Origin: Acetobacter malorum
GTDB taxonomy: Bacteria; Pseudomonadota; Alphaproteobacteria; Acetobacterales; Acetobacteraceae
Reading direction: 5' to 3'
Assembly (NCBI RefSeq): GCF_002153605.1
Contig: NZ_JOPG01000019.1
Location: 1-61,859, forward strand
Length of the DNA: 61,859 nt
The position numbers and the translations under genes are program-made. The notes below the pieces were generated by a model. That model ran no database searches, was not told the DNA's origin, and saw only the letters and a program-made list of their open reading frames with translations. Below, in pieces: positions 1 through 8,320 of the stretch. Position 1 is the first letter of the stretch. Each line of letters begins with the position of its first letter.

Positions 1-1550
1 AAACCCGGTTTTTCTCCCGCCGCCGCCATAACAATGTGGAACGTAAGGCCGGGAACGTCGGGGAATGGGTGCGCCGGTTTGGTGGAGCCTATGACCAGAT
101 GGTTACGCTGGATGCGGACTCCGTCATGTCTGGCGAGACACTGGTGCGCATGGCCGGAGCCATGGAACGCAACCCCGGCGTAGGGTTGATCCAGACTCTG
201 CCGGTGATTGTTGGGGGCACGACCTTGTTTGCCCGCCTGCAGCAATTTGCTGGCCGTGTGTATGGGCCAGTAATTGCGCATGGTATTGCCTGGTGGCATG
301 GGTCTGAGGGCAATTACTGGGGCCATAACGCCATTATCCGCACCAAGGCTTTTGCCGGGCAGGCCGGTTTGCCGCATGTGCCGGGGCGCAAGCCGTTTGG
401 CGGCCATATTCTGAGCCATGACTTTGTGGAAGCGGCGCTCATGCGTCGTGGTGGCTGGGCCATTCATATGGTGCCGGGGCTTGATGGCTCTTATGAAGAA
501 AGCCCGCCGTCTCTGACGGATGTGGCTATTCGTGACCGCCGCTGGTGCCAGGGCAACTTGCAGCATGTGAAAGTGCTGCCCACCAAAAAACTGCACTGGA
601 TCAGCCGGATGCATATGGTGGTGGGGATTGGCGCCTACGTTACCTCTCCGCTCTGGCTGGTGTTTCTGCTGACCGGGATTTTGATCTCCCTACAGGCGCA
701 TTTTGAACATCCCGAATATTTCGGGGATACAAAACTGCTTTACCCGCACTGGCCGCATGTGGATCCGGTGCAGGCAAAATACGTGTTTATCGGCACCATG
801 GCCATTCTGCTGGCCCCCAAGCTGCTGGCTTATATTGCCCTGATGTTTGACCGCGCGACCTGCAAGGGCTGCGGCGGTGCAATCCGGGCGGCGGCATCCG
901 TGGTGGTGGAAACGCTGATTGGTGGCCTGATTGCCCCCATTGCCATGCTGATCCAGACGTCTGGCGTGCTGTCCATCCTGTCCGGGCATGATTCCGGCTG
1001 GAATACGCAAAAGCGTGATGATGGCGGTGTGCCTTTTGGGGTTGTTGTCCGGCAATACGCCAAGTTTACCATTTTTGGTTTGTTGCTGGGGGCCGGGGCG
1101 TGGGTTGTTTCCCCGTCCCTGTTCTTCTGGATGACGCCTGTTTTGCTCGGGCTGGTCTTTTCCATTCCGCTGGTTGTCATGACCAGCAGCCGGGATGTCG
1201 GACAAAGTTTTAAAAAGGCAGGCCTGCTTCTGGTGCCGGAAGAAACGCATCCGCCGGATGTTCTGCTGAAAACAGAGCAGGCGGTGGAAGAGGATCATGG
1301 TCCTTCTCTGCCTCATGACGCTCTGCGCGCCCTGCGGGCGGATCATGGTCTGTTGCAGGCTCATGCTGCCATGCTTCCGCCAGCCCGTAAGCCGGGCGAT
1401 CCGATCAACCCGGATCAGCTGGTCGGGCTGCTGAAAGTTTCGGAAGCGCCGAGCCTTTCGGTTCTGGAAGAGCGCCTCACGACCAAAGAAAAAGCTGCCG
1501 TTCTGGGCTGTGCTGAAGGTGTGGCTGCAATAAGCCGCCTGCCTGCCTGA
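1..1550 (+). CDS. opgH: Glucans biosynthesis glucosyltransferase H (3' part)
   Basis: Inner-membrane glycosyltransferase that builds the beta-glucan backbone of osmoregulated periplasmic glucans from UDP-glucose. The gene runs in from the left edge: the reading frame is open from base 3 and already reads like the interior of OpgH/MdoH (FFSRRRHNN..RKAGN), so the GTG at 36 is not the start. About 515 codons are present; the family is usually 600-850 residues, so the N-terminal membrane segments are missing. Visible family 2 glycosyltransferase motifs are TLDADS (DxD), SHDFVEAAL and the QxxRW-like RRWCQGN. Several membrane helices follow (YVTSPLWLVFLLTGILISL and later stretches), then a hydrophilic tail. 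It ends just before a bidirectional terminator. Whether opgG lies upstream cannot be seen. Confidence 0.93.
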   Translation, partial: TRFFSRRRHNNVERKAGNVGEWVRRFGGAYDQMVTLDADSVMSGETLVRMAGAMERNPGVGLIQTLPVIVGGTTLFARLQQFAGRVYGPVIAHGIAWWHGSEGNYWGHNAIIRTKAFAGQAGLPHVPGRKPFGGHILSHDFVEAALMRRGGWAIHMVPGLDGSYEESPPSLTDVAIRDRRWCQGNLQHVKVLPTKKLHWISRMHMVVGIGAYVTSPLWLVFLLTGILISLQAHFEHPEYFGDTKLLYPHWPHVDPVQAKYVFIGTMAILLAPKLLAYIALMFDRATCKGCGGAIRAAASVVVETLIGGLIAPIAMLIQTSGVLSILSGHDSGWNTQKRDDGGVPFGVVVRQYAKFTIFGLLLGAGAWVVSPSLFFWMTPVLLGLVFSIPLVVMTSSRDVGQSFKKAGLLLVPEETHPPDVLLKTEQAVEEDHGPSLPHDALRALRADHGLLQAHAAMLPPARKPGDPINPDQLVGLLKVSEAPSLSVLEERLTTKEKAAVLGCAEGVAAISRLPA

Positions 1551-1565
1551 AAAGAGGCCATTTAT

Positions 1566-1613
1566 AAAAAAGGGGAAGAAGGCCGGATAATCCGATCTTC
1601 TTCCCCTTTTTTT
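1566..1613. terminator. Bidirectional intrinsic terminator between opgH and the aldo/keto reductase
   Basis: A 16-bp perfect stem (AAAAAAGGGGAAGAAG, 1566-1581, pairing with 1597-1612) closes a short loop. It has an A-run on the left and a T-run on the right, so it can terminate the rightward opgH transcript and the leftward aldo/keto reductase transcript. The two genes converge here. Confidence 0.9.
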
Positions 1614-1634
1614 GTTGGGCCACCTGCACCCGTA

Positions 1635-2588
1635 TCAGGCGCTGGCAGTGTCCAGTTCTGCACGGTCTTCTGCAGACAGATCCAGCTGAACGGCTTTTGC
1701 AAAACTTTCGATATGTTCACGCCGGGTTGCGCTGGCGATGGGAGCTGTGACCCCTTCCCGCCCAATCAGCCATGCCAGAGCCACTTCGGCCTGTTTGGCG
1801 TCATGCCGGGCGGCAACGGCATCAAGGGCGGCCAGAATTTTCATGCCGCGCGGGGTGAGGTATTTGCCAATGCCAGAACCGCGCGCGCTTTGGGAAAGAT
1901 CATCCTGCGAGCGGTATTTGCCGGAGAGGAAGCCTGAGGCAAGGCTGTAGTAGGGCACAACGCCGAGCTTCTCTTTGATGCACAGATCCCGCAGAGCGCC
2001 GTCATAAGAACTGCGGTCATACAGGTTATATTCGGGCTGAATGACCTCATAGCGCGGCAGGTTGTGGGTTTTGGCCACATCCAGTGCAGAACTGAGCTGG
2101 CTGGCATCCAGATTAGAGGCCCCGATGGCACGGATTTTTCCGGCTTTCAGCAGTTTGTCAAAAGCGCCAAGAGTTTCTTCATAGGGCGTTTCCGGGTCAG
2201 CCCGGTGGGAGAAATAAAGGTCAATCCGTTCAACGCCCAGACGTTTGAGTGAGCGTTCGGCGGCTTCCATAATCCAGCGTTCGGACAGCCCTTTCTCGCC
2301 CGGCTTTTCCAGATCCCAGCCCACTTTTGTGAAAATGAAAACCTGATCCCGCTTGCCCGGATTAGCCTTGAGCCAGTTGCCAATAATGGTTTCAGACTCT
2401 CCACCCTCGTTCCCGGGTGCCCAGAGGGAGTAAACATCAGCAGTGTCGATGGCGTTAAAGCCGTGGTCAACAAACGCATCCAGAATGCTGAAGCTGGTTT
2501 TTTCATCAAGGGTCCAGCCGAAGACATTCCCCCCAAAAACAATAGGGGCAATCTGGAAGCCGGTGGTGCCGAGGGGACGAAAATCCAT
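1635..2588 (-). CDS. Aldo/keto reductase
   Basis: A 317-residue NAD(P)H-dependent oxidoreductase of the aldo/keto reductase superfamily, expected to be cytosolic and to reduce aldehydes or ketones. Family signatures in order are GTTGFQIAPIVFGGNVFGW at the first strand, NAIDTADVYS with the catalytic Asp and Tyr, IFTKVGW with the catalytic Lys, DLYFSHRADPETPYEETL with the active-site His region, and GASNLDASQL. Length is typical of the family (310-340). The ATG at 2588 gives the conserved N-terminus MDFRPLGTTG. The gene stands alone, convergent with opgH and sharing its terminator. The substrate cannot be inferred from sequence. The resemblance is to the YajO/Gcy-type bacterial AKRs, some of which in acetic acid bacteria act on keto-sugars. 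Confidence 0.9.
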   Translation of the reverse strand: MDFRPLGTTGFQIAPIVFGGNVFGWTLDEKTSFSILDAFVDHGFNAIDTADVYSLWAPGNEGGESETIIGNWLKANPGKRDQVFIFTKVGWDLEKPGEKGLSERWIMEAAERSLKRLGVERIDLYFSHRADPETPYEETLGAFDKLLKAGKIRAIGASNLDASQLSSALDVAKTHNLPRYEVIQPEYNLYDRSSYDGALRDLCIKEKLGVVPYYSLASGFLSGKYRSQDDLSQSARGSGIGKYLTPRGMKILAALDAVAARHDAKQAEVALAWLIGREGVTAPIASATRREHIESFAKAVQLDLSAEDRAELDTASA

Positions 2589-2700
2589 GGTTCAGTCTCG
2601 CTTTGCTTGTGTCATGTGTCTGGGTTTCTCCATAACGTAACGCACACACGTCCTGTTCCCCGACCGCAGCCTTGAGCATGCCGTCTGGAGTGTGTGGCGT

Positions 2701-3804
2701 TTAGTGAATACGTTCCCCGCCAACCCAGACTTCCTGAACCATAAAGGCGGAATCCAGCACGACAAAATCAGCGCGCTTGCCAGCCTCCAGCGCCCCCCGG
2801 TCTGTCAGGCCCAGATACCGCGCTGGATTGGTGCTGAGCAGGGAAGCAGCCTCCAGTAACGGCGTACCAGCCTGAAGAGCGTTGCGCAGGGCCTGATCCA
2901 GTGTCAGCACACTCCCCGCCAGACTGCCATCCGGCAGACGGGCCGTGCCGTCTTTTACCATCACGTCCTGCCCACCCAGCTGGCTGGGGCCATCGGGCAG
3001 GCCGGTGGCGCGCATGGCGTCTGTAACAAAAACCAGTCGGCCTCCCATCACGCGATGCGCCAGCCGGAAGGTGGCGGGGTGAACGTGGTGGGTGTCAAAA
3101 ATCATTTCCGCATAAGCATCACTGCACATCAGCGCCGTAACGGGCCCCGGCTTTCGGCTGGTAATGGGAGCCATGGCGTTGAACAGATGTGTCGCCCCCG
3201 CAACGCCGCCGGCTGCGCAGATATGGCAAATGGCGGCATTGGCTTCTTCATATTCCGCAACGGTATGACCAAGGCTGACGCGAACGCCCGCATCAGCAAA
3301 CTGCGTGATGGCGCTCTGTGCGTGGGGGAGTTCCGGCGCGAGAGTCACAACGCGCACGCAACCTGTGGCCAGTGCTTCGGTCACCCGATCTGCTGTGGGG
3401 GGAATGGCGTAAGGCGGTTGCGCCCCCAGCTTGTGCGGGCTGACAAACGGGCCTTCCAGATGCGCCCCGTGCACAACAGGGCCGCCGGGGATTTGTGTGC
3501 GTACGACTTCTGCTACGGCATGCAGGGCATCCATCACATCTGCCCAGGGGCGTGTGATGGTGGTGGGCAGAATGGTGGTGGTGCCATGCTGCGCATGAAA
3601 GCGGGAGAGGGTGTGAATGGCCTGCACACCATCCATAGTGTCTGCCCCGTTGCCGCCATGCACATGGCCATCAATAAAGCCCGGCAGAATATAGCGGTCT
3701 GGCACCGTGCTCCCGGCTTCAGTGCTCTCAATCTTTTCGGAGAAAGAAAGGCGTCCGGGCATAATCCGGTCAGGAAGAACAAGATGTCCGGCGATGTCTG
3801 GCAT
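2701..3804 (-). CDS. nagA: N-acetylglucosamine-6-phosphate deacetylase
   Basis: Cytosolic amidohydrolase that removes acetate from GlcNAc-6-phosphate to give glucosamine-6-phosphate, in amino-sugar and cell-wall recycling. The 367 residues match the family length. Visible motifs are LPGFIDGHVHGGNGAD (HxH metal site near residues 47-49), HGTTTILPT, HLEGPFVSPHKLGA with the metal-binding Glu, SLGHTVAEYEEA, GATHLFNAM, FVTDAM with the catalytic Asp, and GSVLTLDQALRN. It follows an N-acetylglucosamine-type kinase on the same strand, separated by a 295-bp AT-rich gap that probably carries its promoter. The kinase could make its substrate; no deaminase nagB is present in the window. Confidence 0.93.
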   Translation of the reverse strand: MPDIAGHLVLPDRIMPGRLSFSEKIESTEAGSTVPDRYILPGFIDGHVHGGNGADTMDGVQAIHTLSRFHAQHGTTTILPTTITRPWADVMDALHAVAEVVRTQIPGGPVVHGAHLEGPFVSPHKLGAQPPYAIPPTADRVTEALATGCVRVVTLAPELPHAQSAITQFADAGVRVSLGHTVAEYEEANAAICHICAAGGVAGATHLFNAMAPITSRKPGPVTALMCSDAYAEMIFDTHHVHPATFRLAHRVMGGRLVFVTDAMRATGLPDGPSQLGGQDVMVKDGTARLPDGSLAGSVLTLDQALRNALQAGTPLLEAASLLSTNPARYLGLTDRGALEAGKRADFVVLDSAFMVQEVWVGGERIH

Positions 3805-4099
3805 GGGTGAGGCTCCTGTTTGTGAAGGTTTTATACCGGGCAGGGTGAAGAACGATACGAGAAGTAGTTGTGTGTCGTGGAGAAAATATTTTGAAAATCA
3901 TCAAATGGAGAAAGGTATTTTTTCTTCATGAAATATTTTTTGAGGAGTGGTGTGTTTTCAGGGGTGGTTTTTGTATTGCTGCATATTTTGAAAAACCATT
4001 GATTTTCTATAAGAAAAGCGTGTTGTGTGGGTGGTTCTTTCTCTCTGCATGGTGGCTTCTGTATTTATGTATGAAAAATTAGGGGGTTTTCAGGAGGAG
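3805..4099. other. AT-rich intergenic stretch between the GlcNAc kinase and nagA
   Basis: No conserved gene is recognised here. From about 3880 to 4080 the base composition is markedly richer in A and T than the rest of the window, with runs such as GAAATATTTTTTG. It must contain the leftward nagA promoter unless the kinase and nagA are co-transcribed, but I cannot pick a clear -35/-10 pair. One short rightward frame at 3928-4002 (ATG to TGA) would encode a 24-residue hydrophobic peptide, with a purine-rich GGAGAAAGG 12-13 bases upstream. I do not call it a gene. Confidence 0.5.
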
Positions 4100-5074
4100 T
4101 TAAGCGTCCAGTGCCTGCGCAAGGCGTGCAATCCATGCGGCGTCAATCGGCCACCCGGCAAGTCTGGCCGCCTGTACAATTCCTCCGCCAACAGGCGGCA
4201 GGCGAGGGGGCTGCGGCGGTTCGCATAATTCTGTCAAAGTGTCGCGCAGCAGGCGACTTTTGAAAACGCTCCCGGCGTAGCTCCAGGGCAGAGTGTGTTC
4301 AGAAAAGCGCGCCCGCGCTGTCTGGACAAGAGTGGCAAGATGTCTGGCAGCTTGTGTCATAAGCGCGTGAGCTTCCGGGCATCCGGCTTCCGCCATCTCA
4401 TCAATCAGGCGTGCACAGTGGGCCACCGCGGGGCGGGGGCGTTCCTGCTGGTTGTACCAGCCAAGCAGGGCGTCTAGGGCGGCCGGATTTTCATCAGGCC
4501 AGTCCATGGTGGCGCAGACCTGTCGGGCGAAGTCTTTTGCTTCCGGGGCGCGACCGTCCATGGCCTGACACACACGTTGCAGGGCTTTGCGGCCAATCCA
4601 GTAGGCGCTCCCTTCATCGCCAAAAACCGGACCCCATCCGCCAACGCGGGCTGTCTGGCCAGTACCGTCTGAAGCCCAGGCCATGGAGCCTGTGCCGGAA
4701 AGCAGGAGAACGCCGGCCTCACCGGCGAAGGCGCCGATGCAGGCCATATCAACATCATTGGTCAGGCTGAGCGGGGTGGTGGGGCAGAGCTGGTGCACGT
4801 GGGTGCGTAGCAGGCGGCCCGTCTCCCGGTTTTCACCATAGCCTGCAATGCCAAAGGCTGCGGCCTGTAAGCCTGATGCCAGAGGTGTGACGAGGTTTGC
4901 GAGAATATTTTGCCAGTCGGGCTGGTCAAACGGGTTGCAGCCTTTGGTGATCTGCATGGCCTGAACGGAGGCGTCCGGGCCAACACGCACGGCCAGCGTT
5001 TTTGTGCCGCCACCATCCACAGCCAGAATGGCCGGACCATGCGGCAGGGGAGGGGGCACACAAGGCTCAGGCAT
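4100..5074 (-). CDS. BadF/BadG-type ATPase, probable N-acetylglucosamine kinase
   Basis: ASKHA-fold sugar kinase that probably phosphorylates N-acetylglucosamine (or a related amino sugar) to the 6-phosphate, feeding the adjacent nagA. The phosphate-1 motif ILAVDGGGTKT is near the N-terminus, followed by SLTNDVDMA with the catalytic-Asp region, the phosphate-2 motif VLLLSGTGSMAWA, and GGWGPVFGDEGSAYWIGRKAL, which is typical of eukaryote-like NAGK/BadF kinases. At about 324 residues it has a normal length. I use the ATG at 5074; the frame is open further to a TTG at 5110, but that start has no better ribosome-binding site. The kinase role is inferred from family plus neighbour. A glucosamine kinase or MurNAc kinase specificity is possible. 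Confidence 0.8.
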   Translation of the reverse strand: MPEPCVPPPLPHGPAILAVDGGGTKTLAVRVGPDASVQAMQITKGCNPFDQPDWQNILANLVTPLASGLQAAAFGIAGYGENRETGRLLRTHVHQLCPTTPLSLTNDVDMACIGAFAGEAGVLLLSGTGSMAWASDGTGQTARVGGWGPVFGDEGSAYWIGRKALQRVCQAMDGRAPEAKDFARQVCATMDWPDENPAALDALLGWYNQQERPRPAVAHCARLIDEMAEAGCPEAHALMTQAARHLATLVQTARARFSEHTLPWSYAGSVFKSRLLRDTLTELCEPPQPPRLPPVGGGIVQAARLAGWPIDAAWIARLAQALDA

Positions 5075-5184
5075 GGTGACAGGCTTTGGGCAAAAGGACG
5101 CTCTTTGCAAAAGGAAGCAGGCTACAGAGCGTCAAGATTATATCGTTTTCAAAACGTGCGCTACGGGCAAAACTATGGAGTGCG

Positions 5185-5625
5185 TCAGTCGGCTGCGGAG
5201 GTGGTCTGAGGTTCATCCGGAATGCTGCCCAGTCGTTCACACGCCAGAGCCAGAGCTTTTTCCGGATTGGGTGTTTCACAAAGCTGCCGGACGTCTGGGG
5301 AGCAGATTTCAATGGAATTTTCAAAATCGGATTCCAGCACGTCCTGCGCGATGGCCAGATCCTGATCATTCGTGCGGGTTTGTTCTTCCTGTAGCTGGGC
5401 CTGTGTTTTGTGCAGTTCCTTCAGAGAGTCGATACAGGCGGGGCTGGCAGCCTCGGGCTTGTATTGCAGAACGGCCAGTTCCTTCTGGAGCTGCGCATTG
5501 GGCACTGTGCTGCGTACGGATGATTTGTCCTCATCATCGTCAGCATGAGCATACAGGGGGGCAGCGGTCAGGGCGGAAGCCAGCAGGACCATGGCGGCAT
5601 GGGGGAACAGGCTGAATTTGGACAC
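5185..5625 (-). CDS. Small secreted protein with four cysteines, function unknown
   Basis: I do not recognise this 146-residue protein. It starts with a classical signal peptide (basic MSKF.., hydrophobic AAMVLLASALTAAPLYAHA, cleavage likely after AHA), so it should be periplasmic. The mature part is acidic and Glu/Gln-rich and looks helical (KELHKTQAQLQEEQTRTND), possibly a short coiled coil. Four cysteines (PACIDS, EICSPD, RQLCETP, LACERL) suggest two disulfides. It lies upstream of, and on the same strand as, the GlcNAc kinase, with a 110-bp gap and no sign of coupling. On the other side is the divergent SRP RNA gene. A lysozyme-inhibitor-like or UrcA-like small protein would be guesses only. 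Confidence 0.75.
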   Translation of the reverse strand: MSKFSLFPHAAMVLLASALTAAPLYAHADDDEDKSSVRSTVPNAQLQKELAVLQYKPEAASPACIDSLKELHKTQAQLQEEQTRTNDQDLAIAQDVLESDFENSIEICSPDVRQLCETPNPEKALALACERLGSIPDEPQTTSAAD

Positions 5626-5753
5626 GCTCAGACTCTCTGAAGGGACAAGGAATGGCTCAGACCTTATACCTCCTAGCCCGCCCCTTCCCGCAAGGCAAAG
5701 AGGGAAAAGGGCAGGGTTGGCAGGCGTGGCGGTTTGGTGCTATCTCTCTCCTC

Positions 5754-5850
5754 GGAAAGTCGGCAGTGGACGAGCGCCTTGCTAACCTGGTCAGGTCCGG
5801 AAGGAAGCAGCCCTAGTGAGTTTCGAGCGGGTCATTGTTCGGCTTTCCAC
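5754..5850 (+). ncRNA. ffs: Bacterial small SRP RNA (4.5S)
   Basis: RNA component of the signal recognition particle, which binds Ffh for co-translational membrane targeting. The diagnostic apical segment GGTCAGGTCCGGAAGGAAGC begins at 5789, and the sequence continues AGCC. It contains the GGAA tetraloop region and the symmetric Ffh-binding loop. The basal stem is visible as GGAAAGTC (5754-5761) pairing with GGCTTTCC (5841-5848), including one G-U pair. The exact ends are estimated from this stem and may extend a few bases; CACCTTTTTCC just downstream could help termination. In many alphaproteobacteria ffs directly precedes dnaX, as here. Confidence 0.93.
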
Positions 5851-5908
5851 CTTTTTCCGCTCAGAGCCTCAGGCCACAGGAGCGTGAGTTTTTTTCCTCG
5901 GAACTGTC

Positions 5909-7933
5909 ATGACCGATAAGACCGATGCGCACCACTCCCGGGATGACGGGCTTCCCGATCCTGTGATGGAAGGCCCCGGTCTGTTTGGAGACGCTGCTCC
6001 AGCCGTCCCCGCCCCGGTCGCCCCGCCTCAGAACACATCCCCTTACCGCGTTCTGGCGCGCAAATATCGCCCCACCACGTTTGATGACCTGATTGGTCAG
6101 GAAGCCATGGTCCGCACCTTGCGGAACGCTTTCGCGCTCGGGCGCGTGGCGCATGCCTTTATGCTGACGGGTGTGCGCGGGGTCGGCAAAACCACCACAG
6201 CCCGTATTATTGCCCGTGCGCTCAACTGCATTGGCCCGGATGGCAACGGCGGCCCCACGGCAGACCCGTGCGGCGTGTGCGCTAACTGTGTTGCTATTCT
6301 GAATGACCGGCACCCCGATGTGCTGGAAATGGACGCAGCCTCCCGCACAGGCGTGGATGATGTGCGCGAGATTATTGAGGCCACGCGGTTCCGCCCCATG
6401 CAGGGCCGCATGAAGGTCTTTATTATTGACGAAGTGCACATGCTCTCGCGCAACGCCTTCAATGCGTTGCTCAAGACGCTGGAAGAACCGCCCGCGCAAG
6501 TCACTTTCATTTTTGCCACTACGGAACTGCGCAAGGTGCCGGTTACGGTGCTGTCCCGCTGCCAGCGGTTTGACCTGCGCCGTGTGCCACAGGCCGATCT
6601 GGCGGCCCTCTTTGCCCGCATTGCTGAAAAAGAACATGTCCGGCTGTCTGAAGACGCGCTGGCGCTGATCGCCCGCGCGGCGGATGGTTCTGTGCGTGAT
6701 GGTTTGTCCCTGCTGGATCAGGCGATTGCGCAGGGTGAGGATGAAGCCGAAATCGGCGCATCCGTCGTCAGTGACATGCTGGGGCTGGCTGACCGGCAGG
6801 TGGTGTTTGACCTGCTGGACGCCGCCATGACTGGCAAGCCTGATCAGGCTCTCGCACTGGCCGATGCGGCCCATGCGCGCGGGGCGGATCTGGGGCTGGT
6901 TTTGGGCGATATGCTGGATCTGATCCACACCATCTCCCGCCTGCGGGCTGTGCCTTCCCTGCGGGATTCGGCAGAAATGCCGGAAGCCGAGCGTGTGCGT
7001 GGCACCGAGATGGCCGAAGCTCTGCCCGTGCCGGTGCTGATGCGCGCCTGGCAGATGCTGGTGAAGGGCCTGAAGGAAGTGGAAATGGCACCAGACCGCC
7101 GGGCTGCGGCGGATATGGTGCTGATCCGGCTGTGTTACGTGGCGGACCTGCCCTCGCCAGAAGATCTGGTGCGGCGGCTGTCCGGGCAGGGGGGCGCTCC
7201 GGTGCCCTCTGGCACACAGGGCGGGGCTGCCGGGCCGGAGGGGAATGCGCCCTCCGCTCTGAGTGAGGCCCGGTCTGACGGCGGCAGATCGGGCGGACAG
7301 GAAGGCCCGCCACCCCTGCGTATGGTTGCAGGAACGTCCGTTGCGGCTAGTGCGCCCGCTGTTGTTTCTGCTGTTGCCGTGCAGGAGTCAGAAGCCGATG
7401 CAGCGCCATCCACCGCCGTGCCGGAACCCGTGGTTGAGCCAGAACCGCAAGGGCCGGTTGTGCCGCGTACCTGGCGTGAGGCTGTCGCTCTGGTCAAAGA
7501 CCGGCGCGAGGCTTTGCTGCATGGCAATTTGCGCAACGGCGTGCATGTGGTCTCCTTCGCGCCCGGCGCGATTACCATGCGCATGCAGCCCGGCCTGCCC
7601 GCAGATCTGCCGCGCCAGTTTCAGAAAGTGCTGGAAAGTGCGTCTGAGATGCCCTGGCGAATTCGTCTCTCTCAGGAGGAGGGCGAGCCGACGCTGGATG
7701 AGCAGGGCGCGGAGATTATCCAGTTCCAGCGGCGCACTGCACAGGCGCATCCGCTGGTAAAGGCCATTCTGGCGGTCTTCCCGGATGCTGAACTGGGGGA
7801 TGTGCAGGATCATGCTCTGGATGAGTATGGTCTGCCGCCGGAAGAGCCCCCGGAACTTGTCTTCGCTCCGCTTGACGCTGAGCTGTTGGACGAGGATGAA
7901 CGACCTTCCGACCCCGGTCTGTCGATAGACTAG
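5909..7933 (+). CDS. dnaX: DNA polymerase III subunits tau/gamma
   Basis: Clamp-loader ATPase that opens and loads the beta clamp and links the replicative polymerases. After an alpha-specific Pro/Ala-rich N-terminus comes SPYRVLARKYRPTTFDDLIG. Then come Walker A GVRGVGKTTTARI (about residues 88-100), the zinc-binding cysteines around DPCGVCANC, Walker B FIIDEVHML, sensor 1 FATTELRKVP and the SRC motif SRCQRFD. The C-terminal third (Ala/Pro/Glu-rich linker, then WREAVALVKDRREALLH) is the tau-specific part that contacts the polymerase. At 674 residues it is full-length tau. I saw no A-rich slippery site like that used in E. coli to make gamma. It heads the dnaX-ybaB-recR series. Confidence 0.96.
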   Translation: MTDKTDAHHSRDDGLPDPVMEGPGLFGDAAPAVPAPVAPPQNTSPYRVLARKYRPTTFDDLIGQEAMVRTLRNAFALGRVAHAFMLTGVRGVGKTTTARIIARALNCIGPDGNGGPTADPCGVCANCVAILNDRHPDVLEMDAASRTGVDDVREIIEATRFRPMQGRMKVFIIDEVHMLSRNAFNALLKTLEEPPAQVTFIFATTELRKVPVTVLSRCQRFDLRRVPQADLAALFARIAEKEHVRLSEDALALIARAADGSVRDGLSLLDQAIAQGEDEAEIGASVVSDMLGLADRQVVFDLLDAAMTGKPDQALALADAAHARGADLGLVLGDMLDLIHTISRLRAVPSLRDSAEMPEAERVRGTEMAEALPVPVLMRAWQMLVKGLKEVEMAPDRRAAADMVLIRLCYVADLPSPEDLVRRLSGQGGAPVPSGTQGGAAGPEGNAPSALSEARSDGGRSGGQEGPPPLRMVAGTSVAASAPAVVSAVAVQESEADAAPSTAVPEPVVEPEPQGPVVPRTWREAVALVKDRREALLHGNLRNGVHVVSFAPGAITMRMQPGLPADLPRQFQKVLESASEMPWRIRLSQEEGEPTLDEQGAEIIQFQRRTAQAHPLVKAILAVFPDAELGDVQDHALDEYGLPPEEPPELVFAPLDAELLDEDERPSDPGLSID

Positions 7934-7980
7934 ACCGGACACATGGGCTGCACTGATGCAGCCAGATAAGGAGAGATGCT

Positions 7981-8304
7981 TTGAAAAATCTTGCCGGACT
8001 GATGAAGCAGGCCACTCAGATGCAGGCCAAAATGGAAGCCATGCAAAGCTCGCTGGAAGCCATGAATATTGAAGGCTCCGCAGGTGCCGGCATGGTGCAG
8101 GTCGTGCTGAGCGGCAAGGGCGACATGCGCTCGATCAAGATCGACCCCAAGCTGGCTGACCCGGAAGAAATGGAAATGCTGCAGGACCTGATCATGGCGG
8201 CCTGCGCCGACGCCCGCACCAAGCTGGACGCCACGGCGGCGGAAGAAATGCAGAAAGTCACCGGCGGCCTGAACCTGCCTGCTGGTATGAAACTGCCGTT
8301 CTGA
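7981..8304 (+). CDS. YbaB/EbfC family nucleoid-associated protein
   Basis: Small DNA-binding protein of the YbaB/EbfC family, thought to act as a dimer on the nucleoid and conserved beside dnaX and recR. The 107 residues show the family pattern: [19 protein letters not shown] with a helical N-terminus, [24 protein letters not shown] as the central sheet, and [29 protein letters not shown] as the last helix. The start is a TTG codon at 7981, supported by the strong Shine-Dalgarno AAGGAGAGA just upstream and by the conserved MKNL start. It sits 47 bp after dnaX and 16 bp before recR. Confidence 0.93.
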   Translation: MKNLAGLMKQATQMQAKMEAMQSSLEAMNIEGSAGAGMVQVVLSGKGDMRSIKIDPKLADPEEMEMLQDLIMAACADARTKLDATAAEEMQKVTGGLNLPAGMKLPF

Positions 8305-8320
8305 CCAGACGGAGCGCGGC

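Noticed and set aside
6620..6640. GAAAAAG in dnaX as a -1 frameshift site for gamma
   Set aside because: Too short an A-run, wrong place (inside the ATPase part), no downstream stop or stimulator seen.
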